Below are positions 36,479 through 46,570 of a stretch of 64,000 nucleotides of DNA, piece by piece (the first letter of the stretch is position 1; each line of letters opens with the position of its first letter). Source of the DNA: Erysipelotrichaceae bacterium (lineage in GTDB: Bacteria > Bacillota_I > Bacilli_A > Erysipelotrichales > Erysipelotrichaceae); assembly GCA_017539025.1 (NCBI GenBank), contig JAFYHT010000007.1, positions 1 to 64,000 of the forward strand, in the 5' to 3' direction. The position numbers were made by a program, and so were the translations under genes. The notes beneath the pieces are model-generated. The model saw nothing but the letters and a program-made list of their open reading frames with translations, searched no databases and was not told the DNA's origin.

Positions 36479-38249
36479 AATCATTCAGTATTTTTTCAAA
36501 CAGCCTGTTCAGAGTATCTTCATCAAAGGAAGCACCCATGTAGTAACACTTTCCTTTGCCATACTCATTTTCGACAGCTGCGGCATATTCTCCAAACGGA
36601 TTGTTTTTCCAGGAAAGGATCTGCTTTCCTTCTTTTACTTTCAACAGTTCCTCAAAAACATAGCCTTTTCCTTCAACACCTTCGTATTCGCAAAGGCTGT
36701 ACTGATCATCGAGAAGTGATTCATGTTCCTCGATCACACAGCCCGTCAGATCACTGAGATCCACCGGTATGCGCTTGCCGAATACCAGATTGTTATCGGT
36801 ATCTTTCCAGGCGGTCCTTGGCGTCAGTAAGACTTTGCCGCCATCAGAGACATAATCTTTTAATCTCTTCTTGAATTCATCCGACATGACGATCATGTAA
36901 GGAAGGATCACCAGTCTGTATTTCGAGAAATCAACGGAAGAATCGATGATATCGCAGTTCATATTTCTCAGATACATCTGACGATACAGTTTCATGCATT
37001 CTCCTTCATAAGAGAAGACATCAGACTGCCTCTGTATCTGCATGGAAGACTTGGAATCATAGTCATAGATGATGCAGACATCGGACTTCGGATAAGTGAC
37101 AGGCTTCTTCTTTGCTTCCTCAAAGAAAGCCTTTGTTTCGTAGTACTTCCTTCTCTTTTCATTATCCGCATCCAGGATACCGAAACAGAACTGTTCCGCA
37201 CCCTTGATGAAACCTCTGTAACGGAAGAAGATCAGACTTTCCACACCGTGGTCCAGAGAATCCAGAGCCCACTTCTTTGCCTCATCCGGTTTTGGTGCAT
37301 AGCCGATATCGTTATGACCCTGCTGGCCCATGATCGACTCTGTCACCCAGAAGTTCTTTCTCGAGAAACCTCTGGCAAAATCAACAGTGAATGACAGATC
37401 GCTGCCAGATAACGGAGCCTTCTGTCCACCCCATACCGGGTAGTTATTGTAGGAAACGAAATCCAGGTGTCTTGAGATCGCAAACGGATCGAATGCCTTG
37501 TTGATGATGCCGCCTTCAAAGTCGTGGCTGATCGGATGATTGTGATCATGTTTCCTGACCGCATCCGCAAGATCGCCGATGTATTTTTCAGCCGAAAGGC
37601 TTCTGAAACGCATCCACTCCAGTCTCAAAGAAGGATTCTGTGCCGTAAAGGAAGCTTTCGGCAAAGGGATCTGATCGAAATCATTGTAAGTCTGCGTCCA
37701 GAAAGATGTACCCCATCTCTCATTGAGTTCATGGATATCCTGATATTTGTTTCTCAGGTATTCGATGAATTTCTTGTGGCAGCTGTCGCAATAGCACATA
37801 TCAGAACCTTCATGTCCGATCTCATTATCGACCTGCCAGGCGACGATCGCTTCTTCATCCTTGTAGTGCTCTGCCATCTTTTCTGCCAATGCAAAAGCCT
37901 TTTCCAGATAAATGTCGCTGTTGTAGCAATAACCTCTTCTTGCCCCATATGGCTGTCTGTATCCTTTGTCATCCACATTCATGATCTCAGGATGCTTCGT
38001 ATACAGCCATGCCGGCATGGTAGCGGTCGGTACGCACATCATGATCTTCAAACCATGTGCCTTGGCTCTTTCAATGACATAGTCAAAGAAAGAGAAATCA
38101 TATTTACCTTCTTCAGGTTCAAATCTGTCCCAGGCAAAATCAGCGATCCTGATCAGATTGGCACCCAGTTCAACGATGTTTTCCAGATCCTCTTCCAGAA
38201 GATCCAGACCCCATTGTTCAGGATAGTAATCGACACCTAAATATCTCAT
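36477..38249 (-). CDS. GH42 beta-galactosidase
   Basis: 590 residues. The TIM barrel begins YLGVDYYPEQW; the acid/base Glu lies in WQVDNEIGHEG, the nucleophile in FWVTESIMGQQGH, and the GH42 zinc-binding cysteines in CYCDSCHKK. A trimerisation domain follows (LVILPYMIVM) and a C-terminal Greek-key domain. No signal peptide, so it acts on imported galactosides. It is the last gene of the MFS-hydrolase-GH42 operon (ATGA overlap at 38246). Confidence 0.93.
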   Translation of the reverse strand: MRYLGVDYYPEQWGLDLLEEDLENIVELGANLIRIADFAWDRFEPEEGKYDFSFFDYVIERAKAHGLKIMMCVPTATMPAWLYTKHPEIMNVDDKGYRQPYGARRGYCYNSDIYLEKAFALAEKMAEHYKDEEAIVAWQVDNEIGHEGSDMCYCDSCHKKFIEYLRNKYQDIHELNERWGTSFWTQTYNDFDQIPLPKASFTAQNPSLRLEWMRFRSLSAEKYIGDLADAVRKHDHNHPISHDFEGGIINKAFDPFAISRHLDFVSYNNYPVWGGQKAPLSGSDLSFTVDFARGFSRKNFWVTESIMGQQGHNDIGYAPKPDEAKKWALDSLDHGVESLIFFRYRGFIKGAEQFCFGILDADNEKRRKYYETKAFFEEAKKKPVTYPKSDVCIIYDYDSKSSMQIQRQSDVFSYEGECMKLYRQMYLRNMNCDIIDSSVDFSKYRLVILPYMIVMSDEFKKRLKDYVSDGGKVLLTPRTAWKDTDNNLVFGKRIPVDLSDLTGCVIEEHESLLDDQYSLCEYEGVEGKGYVFEELLKVKEGKQILSWKNNPFGEYAAAVENEYGKGKCYYMGASFDEDTLNRLFEKILND

Positions 38250-39208
38250 TTGATCTCTCCATCAAGCAGTTTATTGACCAAAGCAGTATACTCTTTCGTT
38301 GCCATCATATAAGCAGCCGCATGGCCACATCCATCTACCAGTAACAGTTCTTTCGGTGATCTACATGCTTCATACATCTTTTCGCTCATGTAACAAGGGA
38401 CAAAATGATCTTCCTTGCCATGGATGAATACGATCGGAACATTACTTTCCTCAACACATTTTTCACCCATTGATGTATTGAAACTGACACCGGTGATGAT
38501 GACAGACCAGAACCACGCCAGATCACCAAACGGGAAGTAAGGCAGATGATAGATATCCTTGATCAGATACTTGGAAATGTTGACGATCGAATCAAAACCG
38601 CAGTCATCGATGATGCCGCAGACATTCTCAAGATGTTCATTGGCACAATGAATGACGGTAGCTCCACCCATGGAAACACCATGGAGATAGATCTTTGGAT
38701 CATCATACATCTGATTGACCAGAGTCACCCATCTGGCAACATCACGCTTGTCATTCTCAGAGAAACCGAGATACTTGCCTTCCGACTTGCCATGAGCTCT
38801 GTCATTCAGCAGTAAGACAGTCGAACCCCTCTCCTGATAGATCCTGATCCTGTCCGCAAAATCCTCTTCCATGGAAGACTTGTAACCATGGACACAGATG
38901 ACGACTTCTTTCGGATCACCCTCCAGAAGATAGCCATACAATGTGAGATTATCAAAAGATTTGATCGTCAGTTCCTTCAGATCGAGTTCATTGAACGCAT
39001 CGATATACGGAGCACGGAATGCATAATACCTTCCGGCAGTCGGACGCATCAGGTCCGTTTCCGAATCGATCGAAGAAGGATCAAGGGCGCTGTCTTTGTC
39101 GCCCTTGTTCTGATCATTATAAAGAAATACCGAGTTAAAGATATAGTATCCGGCTGCCAGTGAAGCAATCACAAGCAACAGGAATAACACGATCAGTATG
39201 ATCTTCAT
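38246..39208 (-). CDS. Membrane-anchored alpha/beta hydrolase
   Basis: 320 residues. The N-terminal helix (about 2-26) is an uncleaved anchor or signal. The hydrolase core has VVICVHGYKSS, the nucleophile elbow GVSMGGATVIHCA, FIHGKEDHFVP for the acid and GCGHAAAY for the histidine. The family includes esterases and acyl hydrolases. It sits between the transporter and beta-galactosidase genes; a deacetylating role on an acetylated galactoside is possible but unproven. Confidence 0.82.
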   Translation of the reverse strand: MKIILIVLFLLLVIASLAAGYYIFNSVFLYNDQNKGDKDSALDPSSIDSETDLMRPTAGRYYAFRAPYIDAFNELDLKELTIKSFDNLTLYGYLLEGDPKEVVICVHGYKSSMEEDFADRIRIYQERGSTVLLLNDRAHGKSEGKYLGFSENDKRDVARWVTLVNQMYDDPKIYLHGVSMGGATVIHCANEHLENVCGIIDDCGFDSIVNISKYLIKDIYHLPYFPFGDLAWFWSVIITGVSFNTSMGEKCVEESNVPIVFIHGKEDHFVPCYMSEKMYEACRSPKELLLVDGCGHAAAYMMATKEYTALVNKLLDGEIK

Positions 39209-39209
39209 C

Positions 39210-40616
39210 CTAGTCTACCTGAACATTCTCCAGATCGACACCCTTGGTCTCCCTGACCTTGAGCATCATGATGACAAGAGAGATCGCCATCAGAGGCAGA
39301 TAAGCAATCGTCAATACGATCGGCAGGTTGGTAGAACCGGCAATCATCGTAACGACATTGTTATAGATCATATTGAAACCCATACCGAACATACCGATCA
39401 GCTGCATGGAACCGACAACGGAAGCACGCATTTCTGTCGGAGTAGATTCGGAAGTGATGACGAAGTAGATCATATCGGAGATCGACCATAAGCCGGCAAT
39501 AGAGATACCGTAAGCCAGGCCGACGATATAAGGATTCAACGGTCTGATGCATCCATAGGCAAATACCGCCAAGCCCAATGCTGCCCATAAGCCAAGGATC
39601 AAAGCCGACTTCTTTCTGCCTAATGCATCGGTGATGAAACCGCCGATCATCGTGAAGATACCGTTGATGACCGGATAGAACATCAGGATGATGTTGACTG
39701 CATCGGCAGACATGACACCGTTGTATTTTCCTGCTTCCAGCATCGGCTGATATTTACCGGTATAGCCGGTTGAGAAAGCCATCAGTAACGCAACGATCGC
39801 GATCGCTCTGGTCTGTTTGTTTCCAAGGATAAATCTGAAAGCATCCCATACGGAAACGCTGTTCTTCTTTTCTTCTTCTTCGATCTGCTTTTCTGCAGCA
39901 GCTGCCGCAGCTCTTTCTTCTTCAGAAGCTCTCAGGTACTGTAATCTCTTCTGGGTAAAGACAGGAGTCTCTCTGACCAGATAGATCGCCACAATACCGA
40001 TGACAAAAGCCAGGATGATCGGAATGATGAAGACGTTTCTCCATGTGGAAGGAACCGCATCATTGACAAAGAGCTTGACGAAGAGGCCCAGTAAAGAGAC
40101 TGAGATCAGTGCCAGACCCTTGGTGATCGAACACAGCTTTGCGCGGTGCTCCTTCGGTGCACATTCCATGATGTAGATGACCTGCACATCATTTGGTGTA
40201 AAGAAAGTCATGATGACAGCACCGACGACATATAATGCGATACTCTTTGATAAGATACAGATCAACATACCGACACCCATACCGATGGTATTGATGATCA
40301 GGAACAGTCTTCTGCCATACTTATCAGCCAATGATTTGTAGAATGGCGAGATCAGATAGGAAAGATAACCGGCCATCGTAACAAAACCCAGCGTAGCTGA
40401 AGCCTTGTCATAATCAGTGGACGGATAAATGACATTGAAAAGGTCTCTTACCGTCTGAACTTCAACGATACCTCTGACACTTGAGGCAAGTTCATCGACG
40501 ATGTAGACGATACTTAAAACGACGATCAGGATAGAGAAGTAGTGCTGATGGCCATGAAAAGCCTCAGCCTTTTCGAGCTTCTCCAGCTCTCGTCTTTCTT
40601 TTTCGGATGTACTCAT
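39210..40616 (-). CDS. MFS transporter
   Basis: 468 residues from the ATG at 40616, which has AGGGGG upstream; an earlier in-frame start at 40685 would lie in the terminator of the previous gene. Twelve hydrophobic segments, the MFS loop ADKYGRRLFL and a second DALGRKKSALI, plus an Ala/Glu-rich cytoplasmic loop between helices 6 and 7. It is probably the sugar or galactoside importer for the beta-galactosidase operon. A TATAAT box (minus, 40651-40656) starts the operon. Confidence 0.88.
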   Translation of the reverse strand: MSTSEKERRELEKLEKAEAFHGHQHYFSILIVVLSIVYIVDELASSVRGIVEVQTVRDLFNVIYPSTDYDKASATLGFVTMAGYLSYLISPFYKSLADKYGRRLFLIINTIGMGVGMLICILSKSIALYVVGAVIMTFFTPNDVQVIYIMECAPKEHRAKLCSITKGLALISVSLLGLFVKLFVNDAVPSTWRNVFIIPIILAFVIGIVAIYLVRETPVFTQKRLQYLRASEEERAAAAAAEKQIEEEEKKNSVSVWDAFRFILGNKQTRAIAIVALLMAFSTGYTGKYQPMLEAGKYNGVMSADAVNIILMFYPVINGIFTMIGGFITDALGRKKSALILGLWAALGLAVFAYGCIRPLNPYIVGLAYGISIAGLWSISDMIYFVITSESTPTEMRASVVGSMQLIGMFGMGFNMIYNNVVTMIAGSTNLPIVLTIAYLPLMAISLVIMMLKVRETKGVDLENVQVD

Positions 40617-40656
40617 ATGATTCTTGAATTCCCCCTGTAAAACTAATTCCATTATA

Positions 40657-40682
40657 AAAGAAAACTTCTCTTTCGAGAAGTT
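40657..40682 (-). terminator. Terminator of the flavodoxin-acyltransferase operon
   Basis: Minus strand AACTTCTC, GAAA loop, GAGAAGTT, then TTCTTTT. The -10 box of the next operon follows at once. Confidence 0.78.
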
Positions 40683-41515
40683 CATCTTGGTAGTTCTTCG
40701 GGAACCGGATCCTTGATCTTTTCCATCAGCATCTTTGGATTCTCCATGATGTATTTCATCAGCTTCAGTGATTTCGCAAAATAGAAGCCGTCAGCGATCC
40801 TTTCATCCAGTGTGACAGTGATCTCAACCTTATCTCTGCCCTTTTCATCCTTGTAGATCGTACCGATCGTAGCCATCATCGAATTGGTACCGAAATTACT
40901 TAAGTGATGGTAGCAGGAATCCGCACCGATCGAACCCAGATTGGATAAAAGACAAGTCGTATAGTTTGGATCACCCTTTGCCAGATCCTCAGGATAAATG
41001 CCATGGTATTCCATCCTGCTTAATACCCAGAATAAGATCTCCAGTACGAAACGCGGAAGACTGCCGACGAATTGCATCGTCTTATCCAGTGAATTGCTTC
41101 CCTGGCTCCTTGCCTTCTTGACATCGCCGAGGATGATCTTGGAGATCATATCAAGGTCCATATCCTCTGTGACCTTGAGAGTCATCAGTGTTTCAACGGC
41201 TTCATCCTCAAATTTCTGCTTGGCAACGAAAGACAGAGTGATATCATTTCTTTGCCAGTACTTCCTGCCGGCAATGAAGATATTCAGCTTCGGACGGTGA
41301 TAGATCGTCCTGGCGGCAGCTGTACAGATACAATGGAAAAGCTTATAATTTGTCCCTTCTTCCTCGTTGTGCTTCTTGATGAATTTCAGGAGCTCTGTGA
41401 CGTCGATCGTACAGGTCGTAGAGACTTCTGCCTCAGTCCTTTTCGGCATCACATAAGGAACGATGGAATGAAACGGATCGGGATCATTTACGATTACAGC
41501 ATCTCTTCTTTTCAT
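40682..41515 (-). CDS. CAT/E2-fold acyltransferase-like protein, catalytic His replaced
   Basis: 277 residues in the chloramphenicol-acetyltransferase/2-oxoacid-dehydrogenase E2 fold: VSTTCTIDVTELLKFIKK, LSNLGSIGADSCYHHLSNFG and TVTLDERIADGFYFAKSL. The last should be the catalytic DHRxxDG motif but reads DERIADG, so the general-base histidine is missing. It has no lipoyl domain. An inactive or altered acyltransferase is likely. It is overlapped by the flavodoxin-like gene upstream (ATGA). Confidence 0.78.
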   Translation of the reverse strand: MKRRDAVIVNDPDPFHSIVPYVMPKRTEAEVSTTCTIDVTELLKFIKKHNEEEGTNYKLFHCICTAAARTIYHRPKLNIFIAGRKYWQRNDITLSFVAKQKFEDEAVETLMTLKVTEDMDLDMISKIILGDVKKARSQGSNSLDKTMQFVGSLPRFVLEILFWVLSRMEYHGIYPEDLAKGDPNYTTCLLSNLGSIGADSCYHHLSNFGTNSMMATIGTIYKDEKGRDKVEITVTLDERIADGFYFAKSLKLMKYIMENPKMLMEKIKDPVPEELPR

Positions 41516-42018
41516 CCGACGTACGCCTTGATCCTTTCATCTGATTCATATACCTTGACACCTCTGATCGCCAGACCATCGGTGATATTGGCACCCTTCA
41601 AAGCACCCTGCATCTCTAACAGCGAAATGCCAAAAGTACCTTCATCATTGGTACAGAACGGTCTGATCGTCTTTCCACTGAAATCATAAGCATCTAAAAA
41701 TGAAGCGATCGCTCTTGGGTAAGTGCGATACCAGATCGGGAAACCGATATAGATCGTATCATATTCATCCATATTCAGACGGACACCGCCCTTTAAAGCC
41801 GGATGTTCGTTGTTTTCATCTTCTCTTCTTGACCTTCTCAGACAGTCATCATATTTGAACGGATAAGGTTCTTCCTCTTCGATCTTGTAGAGATCACCCG
41901 AAGTCAATTCTGCGATCTTTTCCGCAACGACCTCAGTATTTCCTTTCTCCAGAACGACGATCTCGTTGTCCTGCAGGTTTTCACCGATATGTGAAAAATA
42001 AGCTACAAGTGTTTTCAT
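41512..42018 (-). CDS. Flavodoxin-like protein
   Basis: 168 residues from the ATG at 42018 (GAGGGAG upstream; a TTG six codons earlier is less likely). Flavodoxin fold: TLVAYFSHIGEN (FMN phosphate loop), YDTIYIGFPIWYRTYPRAI and ICTNDEGTF-like strand near the end. It resembles the NADPH-dependent FMN reductase/flavodoxin group found as single-domain proteins in Bacillota. Substrate or partner is unknown. A TATAAT at 42045-42050 (minus strand) is its likely promoter. Confidence 0.85.
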   Translation of the reverse strand: MKTLVAYFSHIGENLQDNEIVVLEKGNTEVVAEKIAELTSGDLYKIEEEEPYPFKYDDCLRRSRREDENNEHPALKGGVRLNMDEYDTIYIGFPIWYRTYPRAIASFLDAYDFSGKTIRPFCTNDEGTFGISLLEMQGALKGANITDGLAIRGVKVYESDERIKAYVG

Positions 42019-42052
42019 ACAATCATTCTCCCTCAATATTAATAATTATACA

Positions 42053-42823
42053 TCAGTTCGTATCATGAGCTATGTTGTTCATCCTGACTTCCAGGTACAC
42101 TTTTTCCATGCATACATCGAAAGGATCTTCGTTGTGTTCTGTCGTCGCAAGATAATCCTTCATCGCAGCACCGAAATCATATTCCGCATGGATATTGTCA
42201 TTTCCATAAGACAGCTCGGTAATGAACTGCGGACGATAATCCGGCATGCGGTAATACTTGACCAGGACAGGGAATTCATGGGTATACATCAGTGTGCCCT
42301 TTTCCATCTGCACATATTCTCTGGCCTTTTCCGTCACATAGTCATTGATCAGGAAATAATCATCATAACGAAGTTCCACTCTGCTCATATCTTCCGACAA
42401 AGAAAGATCCGTAATGATTTTCAGACAGGTGTTTACCAGTTCCTTGTATTTTATGGAAAGATAGATATTGACCTTGTCATGTTCAAAATCAGGCTCGATC
42501 CCGATATCATCGATCACAAAATCCTCAGGCAAAGAAAGAAAATCCCTCATTGAATCGATCGTGATCACTTTATACAGATAATAAGCCGGAACATCATACT
42601 TGTAGATGTAATTCACCTTGTCATAGAAGATGTGATCCTCGAATTTATCATTCGGGTTTGCATCCATCTGCGCCTGATAGTCATACGCAAACTTATCAGA
42701 GTATTCATCCATATTGTTGACAGTCTTATAGGCATAAAATGCAAGACCTCCTGCCGCCAGCAATATCACCAGCAACAGTATCAAAAGGAATTTTCCGAAA
42801 CTGAATCTTTTTTTCTTTTCCAT
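42053..42823 (-). CDS. Membrane-anchored protein of unknown function
   Basis: 256 residues. A Lys-rich start, one transmembrane helix (about residues 10-32) and a 220-residue extracellular part rich in Tyr, Asp and Glu, with no domain I recognise. Its topology (N-terminus inside, body outside) is clear, its role is not. AAGGTTAAG before the ATG is a fair ribosome-binding site. It is on the same strand as the flavodoxin gene, after it in reverse order, with a 34-base gap. Confidence 0.7.
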   Translation of the reverse strand: MEKKKRFSFGKFLLILLLVILLAAGGLAFYAYKTVNNMDEYSDKFAYDYQAQMDANPNDKFEDHIFYDKVNYIYKYDVPAYYLYKVITIDSMRDFLSLPEDFVIDDIGIEPDFEHDKVNIYLSIKYKELVNTCLKIITDLSLSEDMSRVELRYDDYFLINDYVTEKAREYVQMEKGTLMYTHEFPVLVKYYRMPDYRPQFITELSYGNDNIHAEYDFGAAMKDYLATTEHNEDPFDVCMEKVYLEVRMNNIAHDTN

Positions 42824-42866
42824 TGTCTTAACCTTCTTATCAAAATCATATCACAATCCGACAAGA

Positions 42867-42890
42867 GAAAAATCAGGCATAAAGCCTGAC
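42867..42890 (-). terminator. Terminator of the nucleoside ABC operon
   Basis: Minus strand TCAGGC, TTTAT loop, GCCTGA, then TTTTT. Confidence 0.78.
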
Positions 42891-42935
42891 CCTTCCCATG
42901 AAAGAATAACAACCACGGATCCAACAATCCAATGA

Positions 42936-43892
42936 TTAGCGCATTGATTTATCGTACGGCTGACCGGAAGCCTTCGGCGCATGGTCATGTTTTGACGTGA
43001 CAGCCAGAGCGACCAGCGTGATGATGAATGGAAGGCTCTTATAGAAAGCCGCAGGAAGACCTAAGTTGTTCAGGAAAGGAATTCCTGAATAAGCATTGGC
43101 GATCGTCTTGCAGAAAGCGAAGAACGCCGCTGCACCAAGCAAAGGCAGAGAACGCCACTGACCGAAGATCAGGACTGACATCGCCAGATAACCGTAACCA
43201 CCGACAGTTTGCGAATAGTGAGTCGCAACCGGAATGATGTACATCAGACCGCCCATACCGCCGATGAAACCGGCAATGATCAAAGCAGCATATCTGTATC
43301 TCTGAACATTGACACCGAGTGATTCGGCAGCCTGAGGATTCTCACCACAGGCACACATTCTTAAACCGAATCTGGTCTTGCTGAGAACGATCGCGGAAAT
43401 GATGAAGATCGCGATACCGATATAGTTGGTGATATAAGTCCTTGTGAAGAACATATCGCCGATGACAGGGATGTCGCCCAGTACCGGAACTTTCTCGATC
43501 AGGAAATCATTCCTGATGGAAAGGTGCTCGGAACCATCCTGAAGGACTCTGGCAAAGAAGACACAGAATGCCGGAGCGAATGTGTTCATTGCCATACCGA
43601 CGATCGTCTGGTCGGCATTCAGATTGATCGATGCCACTGCAAGCAAGAGCGTCAGCAATACACCCATGACACCCGCAAACAGCAAGGAGATGATCAGTCT
43701 CATCTGACCGGCAACAACGCCATCCAGCCATTGCAGACAAAGCACACCCCACATACAGGACCACACCATGACGGAGTCAAGACCCATGTGGATGACACCG
43801 CTTCTCTCAGAGAACATACCGGAGATCGATACTACCAGTAATGGAGTGAAGAAATACATGAAATATCTTGCGATGAAATATAACATTTCCAT
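42936..43892 (-). CDS. Nucleoside ABC transporter permease (second subunit)
   Basis: 318 residues, about eight membrane segments. The ISGMFSERSGVIHMGLDSVM start and AADQTIVGMAMN / FGLRMCACGENPQAAESLGV motifs are typical of the NupQ/YufQ-type permease that pairs with BmpA-like binding proteins. It follows the first permease after one base. It is the last gene of the transporter operon. Confidence 0.93.
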   Translation of the reverse strand: MEMLYFIARYFMYFFTPLLVVSISGMFSERSGVIHMGLDSVMVWSCMWGVLCLQWLDGVVAGQMRLIISLLFAGVMGVLLTLLLAVASINLNADQTIVGMAMNTFAPAFCVFFARVLQDGSEHLSIRNDFLIEKVPVLGDIPVIGDMFFTRTYITNYIGIAIFIISAIVLSKTRFGLRMCACGENPQAAESLGVNVQRYRYAALIIAGFIGGMGGLMYIIPVATHYSQTVGGYGYLAMSVLIFGQWRSLPLLGAAAFFAFCKTIANAYSGIPFLNNLGLPAAFYKSLPFIITLVALAVTSKHDHAPKASGQPYDKSMR

Positions 43893-43893
43893 A

Positions 43894-45018
43894 CTATTTA
43901 AGCTCCTCTCCGGTCACCTTATTGATTTCTTTGGTCTGTTTGATCAGTGCTTTTTCAATCATCTGTTTCAGGAACAGTGAGAACGCAGCGAAATAAATGA
44001 TAACGGAAGTAATAACGGAAACGATCTCTCTCTGGAAACCGAAGATCTGCATGTAGTTGCCGCCGACTGTCAAAAACGCAAGGAACAGTGCACCAAAGAT
44101 CGCACCGATCGGTGAGTTGTTCGCAAGACAGCAGACAGCGATACCATTGAAACCTTCAGCTGCCAGTCCTTCCTTCATTGTGATATAAGTACCGGAAACA
44201 GACAGGTGTGTCAAACCACCTCCCAGTCCGCACAAAGCACCGGAAAGTAAGATCGAAGTCATGATATTCTGTTTTGACTTGATACCGGCATATTTGGAAG
44301 CATCCGCATTCTTACCGCAGGCTTTCAATTCGTAACCCAATAACGTCTTTTCCATCAATACCCAGCACAGGATCGCAACGATTATGGCGATGATGATACC
44401 GATATCAGCCGTTCTGTTCTGTGTCAGAGCCGGCATGAATCCCTGTGGCAGTTTGCATGGTGCAGGAACTGCTCTGGTCTGACCTTTCAGAGGGTCGTAG
44501 CAGTATTCAGAGATCCAGTGCATGATGTAGTACATTTCAATGTAGTTGAACATGATCGTACCGATGACGACGTTGACATTGAAATATGCCTTCAGGATGC
44601 CCGGGATCAATGCCCAGGCAGCACCGGCGATCGTTGCGGCGATCAATGGAACGATCCAGGACAATGGAGTCGGCAGATCCTTGGCATAATATAATGCCGT
44701 CAGGATGGCAGCCAATGCTCCGACAGAATACTGTCCGGGACCGCCGATATTGAAGATACCTGCCTGGAACGCAACACACATCGCAACACCGGTACAAAGG
44801 ATCGGCGTAGCGAAATAGAACAGAGTTCCCAGATTCTTCATTCCTCCCATCTGGAAACCGCCGGTCACAAGCGTTGTGAATGCGGCGAGACCCTTGGATG
44901 GGTTGGTAAGCATCAGAACGATAAAGGCAATGATCAAGCCACCGACGATAGCGATCAGGGAAGACAGAAGACCTGTATAATCAGAAATGTTGAATTTCTT
45001 CTTTGCTTTTACACTCAT
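43894..45018 (-). CDS. Nucleoside ABC transporter permease (first subunit)
   Basis: 374 residues with about nine membrane segments; CVAFQAGIFNIGGPGQYSVGA and GYELKACGKNADASKYAGI mark NupP/YufP-type permeases. It overlaps the ATPase gene by four bases. The two permeases and the ATPase form the importer fed by the lipoprotein encoded at 46633. Confidence 0.93.
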   Translation of the reverse strand: MSVKAKKKFNISDYTGLLSSLIAIVGGLIIAFIVLMLTNPSKGLAAFTTLVTGGFQMGGMKNLGTLFYFATPILCTGVAMCVAFQAGIFNIGGPGQYSVGALAAILTALYYAKDLPTPLSWIVPLIAATIAGAAWALIPGILKAYFNVNVVIGTIMFNYIEMYYIMHWISEYCYDPLKGQTRAVPAPCKLPQGFMPALTQNRTADIGIIIAIIVAILCWVLMEKTLLGYELKACGKNADASKYAGIKSKQNIMTSILLSGALCGLGGGLTHLSVSGTYITMKEGLAAEGFNGIAVCCLANNSPIGAIFGALFLAFLTVGGNYMQIFGFQREIVSVITSVIIYFAAFSLFLKQMIEKALIKQTKEINKVTGEELK

Positions 45019-46553
45019 GATTCTCTCCCCTCTCTCTTGACACCTGCCATGTACAGACCGACCTCTTCGACTGTCACGTTCTTCGGATCGAGGTTACCCA
45101 TGATCTCTCCTTCAAACATGACAAGGATCCTGTCGGCCACATCCATGACTTCATCAAGTTCAAATGACATCAGAAGGACTGCCTTGTCTTCATCACGCTG
45201 CTCAACGAGCTGTTTGTGAATGAACTCGATCGCACCGACATCCAGACCTCTGGTCGGCTGTACAGCTACCAGAAGATCACAGCCCTGATCGATCTCTCTG
45301 GCAACGATCGCTTTCTGCTGGTTACCACCGGACATCGATCTTGCCATAGTGATCTTACCCTGACCGGAACGGATATCGAATTTGTCGATCAGTTCATCGG
45401 CATACGTATCAAATTTACCGAATTTCAAGAAACCGCCTTTGGAAACGAAATCCGGCTTAAAATAGTTCTTCAAAGCGAGATTGTAAGACAGAGGATAATC
45501 CAGGATCAGACCGTATTTATGTCTGTCTTCCGGAATATGAGACATGATCAGATTTCTTTCTCTGATCGATTTCTTCGTATAATCGACACCATTGATCGTA
45601 ACAGTTCCTTCGTTGATCGGCATGATACCGGTCAGACCGTAGATCAGTTCGCTCTGGCCATTTCCATCAATACCTGCGATCGCAACGATCTCGCCTCTTC
45701 TGACAGAGAAAGAAACGTCATTGACGACCTTCTTTTTGGTCTCGTCATTGATCATCGTCAGGTGGTCAACCTTCAGTACTTCTTCCTTTGGCTCAGCCGG
45801 TTTCTTTTCAACATGGAAGTTGACCTCTCTGCCAACCATGAGTTCGCCCATCTGGGTCGTCGTCGTTTCAGCTGCATTCAAAGTCTGGATCAGCTTTCCA
45901 CGACGCAAGATCGTAACTCTGTCTGAAACTCTCTTTATTTCCTCGAGCTTATGAGAGATGAACAGGATGGTGTGGCCTTCTTTTGCCAGACCCTTCATGA
46001 TCTCCATCAGCTCGTCGATTTCCTGCGGAGTTAAAACAGCAGTCGGTTCATCAAAGATCAGGATCTCAGCTTCTCTGTAAAGCATCTTCAGGATCTCACA
46101 GCGCTGCTGCTGACCGACCGTGATGTTTTCGATCAAAGCATCCGGATCGACAGCCAGACCATACTTCTGTGACAATGCGACTACTTTCTTACGGCAGCTG
46201 TCCATATCCAGGAATGCACCCTTTACAGTCTCACTGCCCAAAATGATATTCTGCAATACTGTATAATTCTGTACCAGTTTAAAGTGCTGGTGCACCATAC
46301 CGATACCAAGCTCGGTCGCAACACGCGGGTTGGTGATCTTTACTTCTTTTCCCCTTATTGAGATTGTACCTTCTTCAGGTGTATACATACCGAAAAGAAC
46401 ACTCATCAGTGTGGACTTACCCGCGCCGTTTTCTCCAAGCAAGGCATGGATCTCTCCTTTGCGGATATCCAGGCTGATATCGTTACAGGCGATAATGCCC
46501 GGGAACTTTTTGGTGATGTGACGGAACTCAATAATGTTTTCCGTATTTTCCAT
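45015..46553 (-). CDS. Nucleoside ABC transporter ATPase (two ABC domains)
   Basis: 512 residues with two ABC domains, as in NupO/YufO and sugar importer ATPases. First domain: GENGAGKSTLMS, Walker B ILIFDEPTAVLTP. Second domain: GIDGNGQSE (a changed Walker A, usual in this family), SGGNQQKAIVAREI, and Walker B DLLVAVQPTRGLD. The order binding protein, ATPase, permease, permease is standard. GAAAGGAAAAGAGT is the ribosome-binding region, after a strong hairpin. Confidence 0.95.
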   Translation of the reverse strand: MENTENIIEFRHITKKFPGIIACNDISLDIRKGEIHALLGENGAGKSTLMSVLFGMYTPEEGTISIRGKEVKITNPRVATELGIGMVHQHFKLVQNYTVLQNIILGSETVKGAFLDMDSCRKKVVALSQKYGLAVDPDALIENITVGQQQRCEILKMLYREAEILIFDEPTAVLTPQEIDELMEIMKGLAKEGHTILFISHKLEEIKRVSDRVTILRRGKLIQTLNAAETTTTQMGELMVGREVNFHVEKKPAEPKEEVLKVDHLTMINDETKKKVVNDVSFSVRRGEIVAIAGIDGNGQSELIYGLTGIMPINEGTVTINGVDYTKKSIRERNLIMSHIPEDRHKYGLILDYPLSYNLALKNYFKPDFVSKGGFLKFGKFDTYADELIDKFDIRSGQGKITMARSMSGGNQQKAIVAREIDQGCDLLVAVQPTRGLDVGAIEFIHKQLVEQRDEDKAVLLMSFELDEVMDVADRILVMFEGEIMGNLDPKNVTVEEVGLYMAGVKREGRES

Positions 46554-46570
46554 ACTCTTTTCCTTTCGCT

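Noticed and set aside
37524-38240. 238-codon frame opposite the GH42 gene
   Set aside because: Antisense shadow; the opposite strand encodes an intact enzyme with catalytic motifs.
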